Positions 62,297 through 64,000 of a stretch of DNA of 64,000 nucleotides are shown one piece after another; within the stretch, counting starts at the first letter, position 1, and each line of letters starts with the position of its first letter. The notes beneath the pieces were generated by a model. That model was not told where the DNA came from and did not search any database. It saw nothing but the letters and a program-made list of their open reading frames with translations. Origin of the DNA: Algoriphagus sp. TR-M9 (GTDB taxonomy: Bacteria > Bacteroidota > Bacteroidia > Cytophagales > Cyclobacteriaceae); NCBI RefSeq assembly GCF_027594545.1, contig NZ_CP115160.1, positions 1,869,001 through 1,933,000 on the forward strand. Reading direction: 5' to 3'. The position numbers and the translations under genes were made by a program.

Positions 62297-63306
62297 GCTC
62301 TTTCTTCCAAATCATCCTCTTCTCCTTCAGGTAGCGGGTCTTGTGGGGGAGGAATGAGTTCACCCTGCTCTATTGATTCTTTTTTTTTAACCCTTGAATA
62401 ATGCTTTTTCGGTATTATCCCATAACCATATCTGATGGAGAAAACCTTGGTAAATTCAGCTCCATAGAAGAATATCAGACAAGAATACGATACCCAAAGC
62501 AGTACCAAAATAATAGAACCTGCAGCGCCATAAGTGGAACCCGGTTCTGCGGCTCCAAAGTAAACTCCAAGTAAGAACTTTGATATAGAGAAAAGGAAGG
62601 CCGTGAGTAATGCGCCGATCCAAACAGATTTCCACCGGATTTTGGCATCAGGTAAATATTTGAAAATCAAAGCGAAAAGTACTGCAACTACTCCGTAGGA
62701 AATAATAAAATCAACCATAAAGGCGAACACCACTACGAATTCCGGCAGGATACTCCTGATAAAATCGCTAAACATGGAGAGCAAGGCGGTCAGTACAAAA
62801 CTGATCAAAAGCAAAAATCCCAAAACAAGCACAAAACTGAAGCTTACGGCACGTTCCCATAAGGTGTAATACCACTTTACAGTGTCTGTTTGTTTCAGGC
62901 CCCAGATGTCATTGATGGAAATTTTCAGATGGAAGAATACTCCGGAGGCCCCGAAAATCAGTACGCCAATACCTATAATGGAGGCAATGGTAGATTTTCC
63001 ACTAGTTTGGGTTTGCGCTACCATGTTTTGGAGAAATTCTGCGGTTTCCGGCCCCAATGCAGAAGCCATCTCGTCTGTGAGTTTTCCAGTGACTATATCT
63101 ACGCCCCAAATAGCTCCCACAGTATTGATCACGATTACCATCAAGGCTGGCAGTGAAAGTACAGCATAGTATGCAATTACGGCACTTAGCCTCCAGGGCT
63201 CGGCATGGTTCCACTGCTTAAAACTCTCCACCATTAAGCTGGGGATATGTGTGACTTTGAACCTCGAAGGGGTGATTTTATTCATGTCCTTAATTTCAGT
63301 TTCCAT
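62293..63306 (-). CDS. YihY/BrkB-family inner-membrane protein
   Basis: A 337-residue membrane protein with six hydrophobic segments (AVIAYYAVLSLPALMVIVIN, TIASIIGIGVLIFGASGVFF, FVLVLGFLLLISFVLTALLS, VVVFAFMVDFIISYGVVAVL, VWIGALLTAFLFSISKFLLG, IILVLLWVSYSCLIFFYGAE). The end is polar and acidic (IPPPQDPLPEGEEDDLE). It is the YihY family, once annotated ribonuclease BN; its true role is uncertain and may be transport or envelope stress. It overlaps the MscS gene stop by one base (TAATG). Confidence 0.92.
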   Translation of the reverse strand: METEIKDMNKITPSRFKVTHIPSLMVESFKQWNHAEPWRLSAVIAYYAVLSLPALMVIVINTVGAIWGVDIVTGKLTDEMASALGPETAEFLQNMVAQTQTSGKSTIASIIGIGVLIFGASGVFFHLKISINDIWGLKQTDTVKWYYTLWERAVSFSFVLVLGFLLLISFVLTALLSMFSDFIRSILPEFVVVFAFMVDFIISYGVVAVLFALIFKYLPDAKIRWKSVWIGALLTAFLFSISKFLLGVYFGAAEPGSTYGAAGSIILVLLWVSYSCLIFFYGAEFTKVFSIRYGYGIIPKKHYSRVKKKESIEQGELIPPPQDPLPEGEEDDLEERA

Positions 63307-64000
63307 TAACTTTCAGCATCTTCAGAAGATCCATTTTTGGTAGAAATGGATAAGTCTGTGAGCTGCTGATTCAATTGATTGCCTCCTTTGATACCAAAGT
63401 CCAGTGTACGAATTGGGAATGGAATCATGATATCGTTTTCATCAAAAGCTTTTTTCAAGGAGATTATCGCTTCATTTCTTACCGGAATAAAATCCAGGTT
63501 ACTACCCTTGAATCTACACCAAATGTTCAGTGTGAAGTTTATGGAGCTATCCCCAAAACCTGTCCAGAATAAAGTTGGCTCCTCTGATTTTAATCGACTG
63601 GAAACATTTCTGGCCGATTCTAAAGCTACCTTTTCCACCTGCTCCAAATCCTCTCCATAGCTTACCCCACACTCCACTTGTACTCTTCGCTGGGCAAATT
63701 CAGTGTAGTTGGTGAAGCATTCCTGAAAGAGGTAGCGATTGGGCACATATACAATGGGCCCGTTATACGTTTTGATTTTGGTGACTCTCAAGTTGATGTC
63801 GATCACAGCACCTTCGTGCCCGTCATGCGTCTCTATTATATCTCCGATTTTATACGGTTGGTTAAAAGTGATGTAAACTCCGGAAATGAAATTCGCAGCT
63901 GTATCCTGAAAGGCAAATCCTAATGCCAATCCGATTATACCCAGACCAGCCAGGATGGAGGATACGGTCTTAGTGAGGTCCATCGCAGAAAGGGACAGCA
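63306..64000 (-). CDS. MscS-family mechanosensitive channel, C-terminal part (runs off right edge)
   Basis: The N-terminal part lies outside the window. Visible are the pore helix (VSSILAGLGIIGLALGFAFQ), the beta domain (ISGVYITFNQPYKIGDIIET, DGHEGAVIDINLRVTKIKTY, NGPIVYVPNRYLFQECFTNY) and the alpha/beta C-terminal cage. The frame stays open past base 63983 to the edge, so its apparent ATG there is not the start. A stretch-gated channel that releases osmolytes on hypo-osmotic shock is the expected function. YihY is translated directly after it. Confidence 0.93.
   Translation of the reverse strand, partial: LSLSAMDLTKTVSSILAGLGIIGLALGFAFQDTAANFISGVYITFNQPYKIGDIIETHDGHEGAVIDINLRVTKIKTYNGPIVYVPNRYLFQECFTNYTEFAQRRVQVECGVSYGEDLEQVEKVALESARNVSSRLKSEEPTLFWTGFGDSSINFTLNIWCRFKGSNLDFIPVRNEAIISLKKAFDENDIMIPFPIRTLDFGIKGGNQLNQQLTDLSISTKNGSSEDAES

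Noticed and set aside
1..64000. tRNA or rRNA genes, CRISPR arrays, insertion sequences, riboswitches
   Set aside because: No T-arm consensus (GGTTCGANTCC) with matching stem, no regular repeat-spacer pattern and no transposase motifs were found by reading; a covariance search would be more sensitive.

Overview
The window looks like a chromosomal segment of a Bacteroidota bacterium, most likely order Cytophagales (Cyclobacteriaceae-like; the family is an inference). The signs are a SusC-type receptor with STN domain behind a FecI/FecR pair, weak or absent Shine-Dalgarno sequences, many promoters of the Bacteroidota type (TTTG or TTG, then TAnnTTTG), numerous lipoproteins with SxxC-like lipoboxes, and housekeeping genes of that phylum. 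I saw no rRNA, tRNA, CRISPR array, prophage or insertion sequence. Both ends cut genes: a SusC-like receptor on the left and an MscS channel on the right.

Layout. 1-3.4 kb: SusC-like receptor, FecR anti-sigma, ECF sigma factor and an HMA-AraC fusion regulator, all on the minus strand. 3.5-11 kb: DoxX and HxlR diverging from a tandem palindromic operator, then a GbsR/MarR-type regulator with a TolC, adaptor, RND permease operon ending in a small ACP-like protein. 11-17.7 kb: S9 peptidase, Hpt protein, two unknown genes, deoxynucleoside kinase, 3-hydroxyacyl-CoA dehydrogenase, CvfB-like S1 protein and an ArsC-fold protein without the catalytic cysteine. 17.8-27.5 kb: YkgJ-type protein, ROK sugar kinase, lipoprotein, sterol-desaturase-family protein, topoisomerase IV (parE, parC), TrmH-type methyltransferase and an outer-membrane protein. 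27.8-37.4 kb: lipoprotein/TPR pair, peptidyl-prolyl isomerase, PEP carboxykinase, POT transporter, TetR regulator, TyrRS, BlaI, fatty acid desaturase and a holin-IV-like membrane protein. 37.6-48.6 kb: unknown acidic protein, HDAC-family deacylase, OmpH-like lipoprotein, deoxyhypusine-synthase-like protein, PD40/OmpA protein, Gfo/Idh/MocA oxidoreductase, GH20 hexosaminidase, AGCS symporter and glycerate kinase. 48.7-55.4 kb: two tiny genes (one with 37 acidic residues of 59), single-domain response regulator, DUF4136 lipoprotein, dCMP deaminase, MurB, AspA-like metallohydrolase and ergothioneine genes egtB-egtD. 55.4-64 kb: propeller lipoprotein, phosphohexomutase, a GH2/LacZ-like protein lacking most of its catalytic barrel, a DcaP-like porin, YihY and MscS.

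Functional units supported by spacing and signals: (i) an efflux operon in which the same inverted repeat, GTTCT-N8-AGAAC, occurs over the regulator promoter and again just before tolC; (ii) an HxlR/doxX divergon with two 16-bp palindromes 18 bp apart, one overlapping the regulator's own -33 box; (iii) a two-gene ergothioneine pathway; (iv) topoisomerase IV; (v) a FecI/FecR/SusC cell-surface signalling unit. Convergent gene pairs are usually separated by strong hairpin terminators. One of these (for the ROK kinase) lies inside the coding sequence of the opposing lipoprotein gene.

No single large unknown system stands out. The best leads are small or degenerate proteins kept next to well-known machinery: the serine-less ACP-like protein behind the RND pump, the barrel-less LacZ-like protein, the cysteine-less ArsC-like protein and the ultra-acidic 59-residue protein. 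All start-site, promoter and operator statements come from reading the sequence by eye; no alignments or database searches were run.
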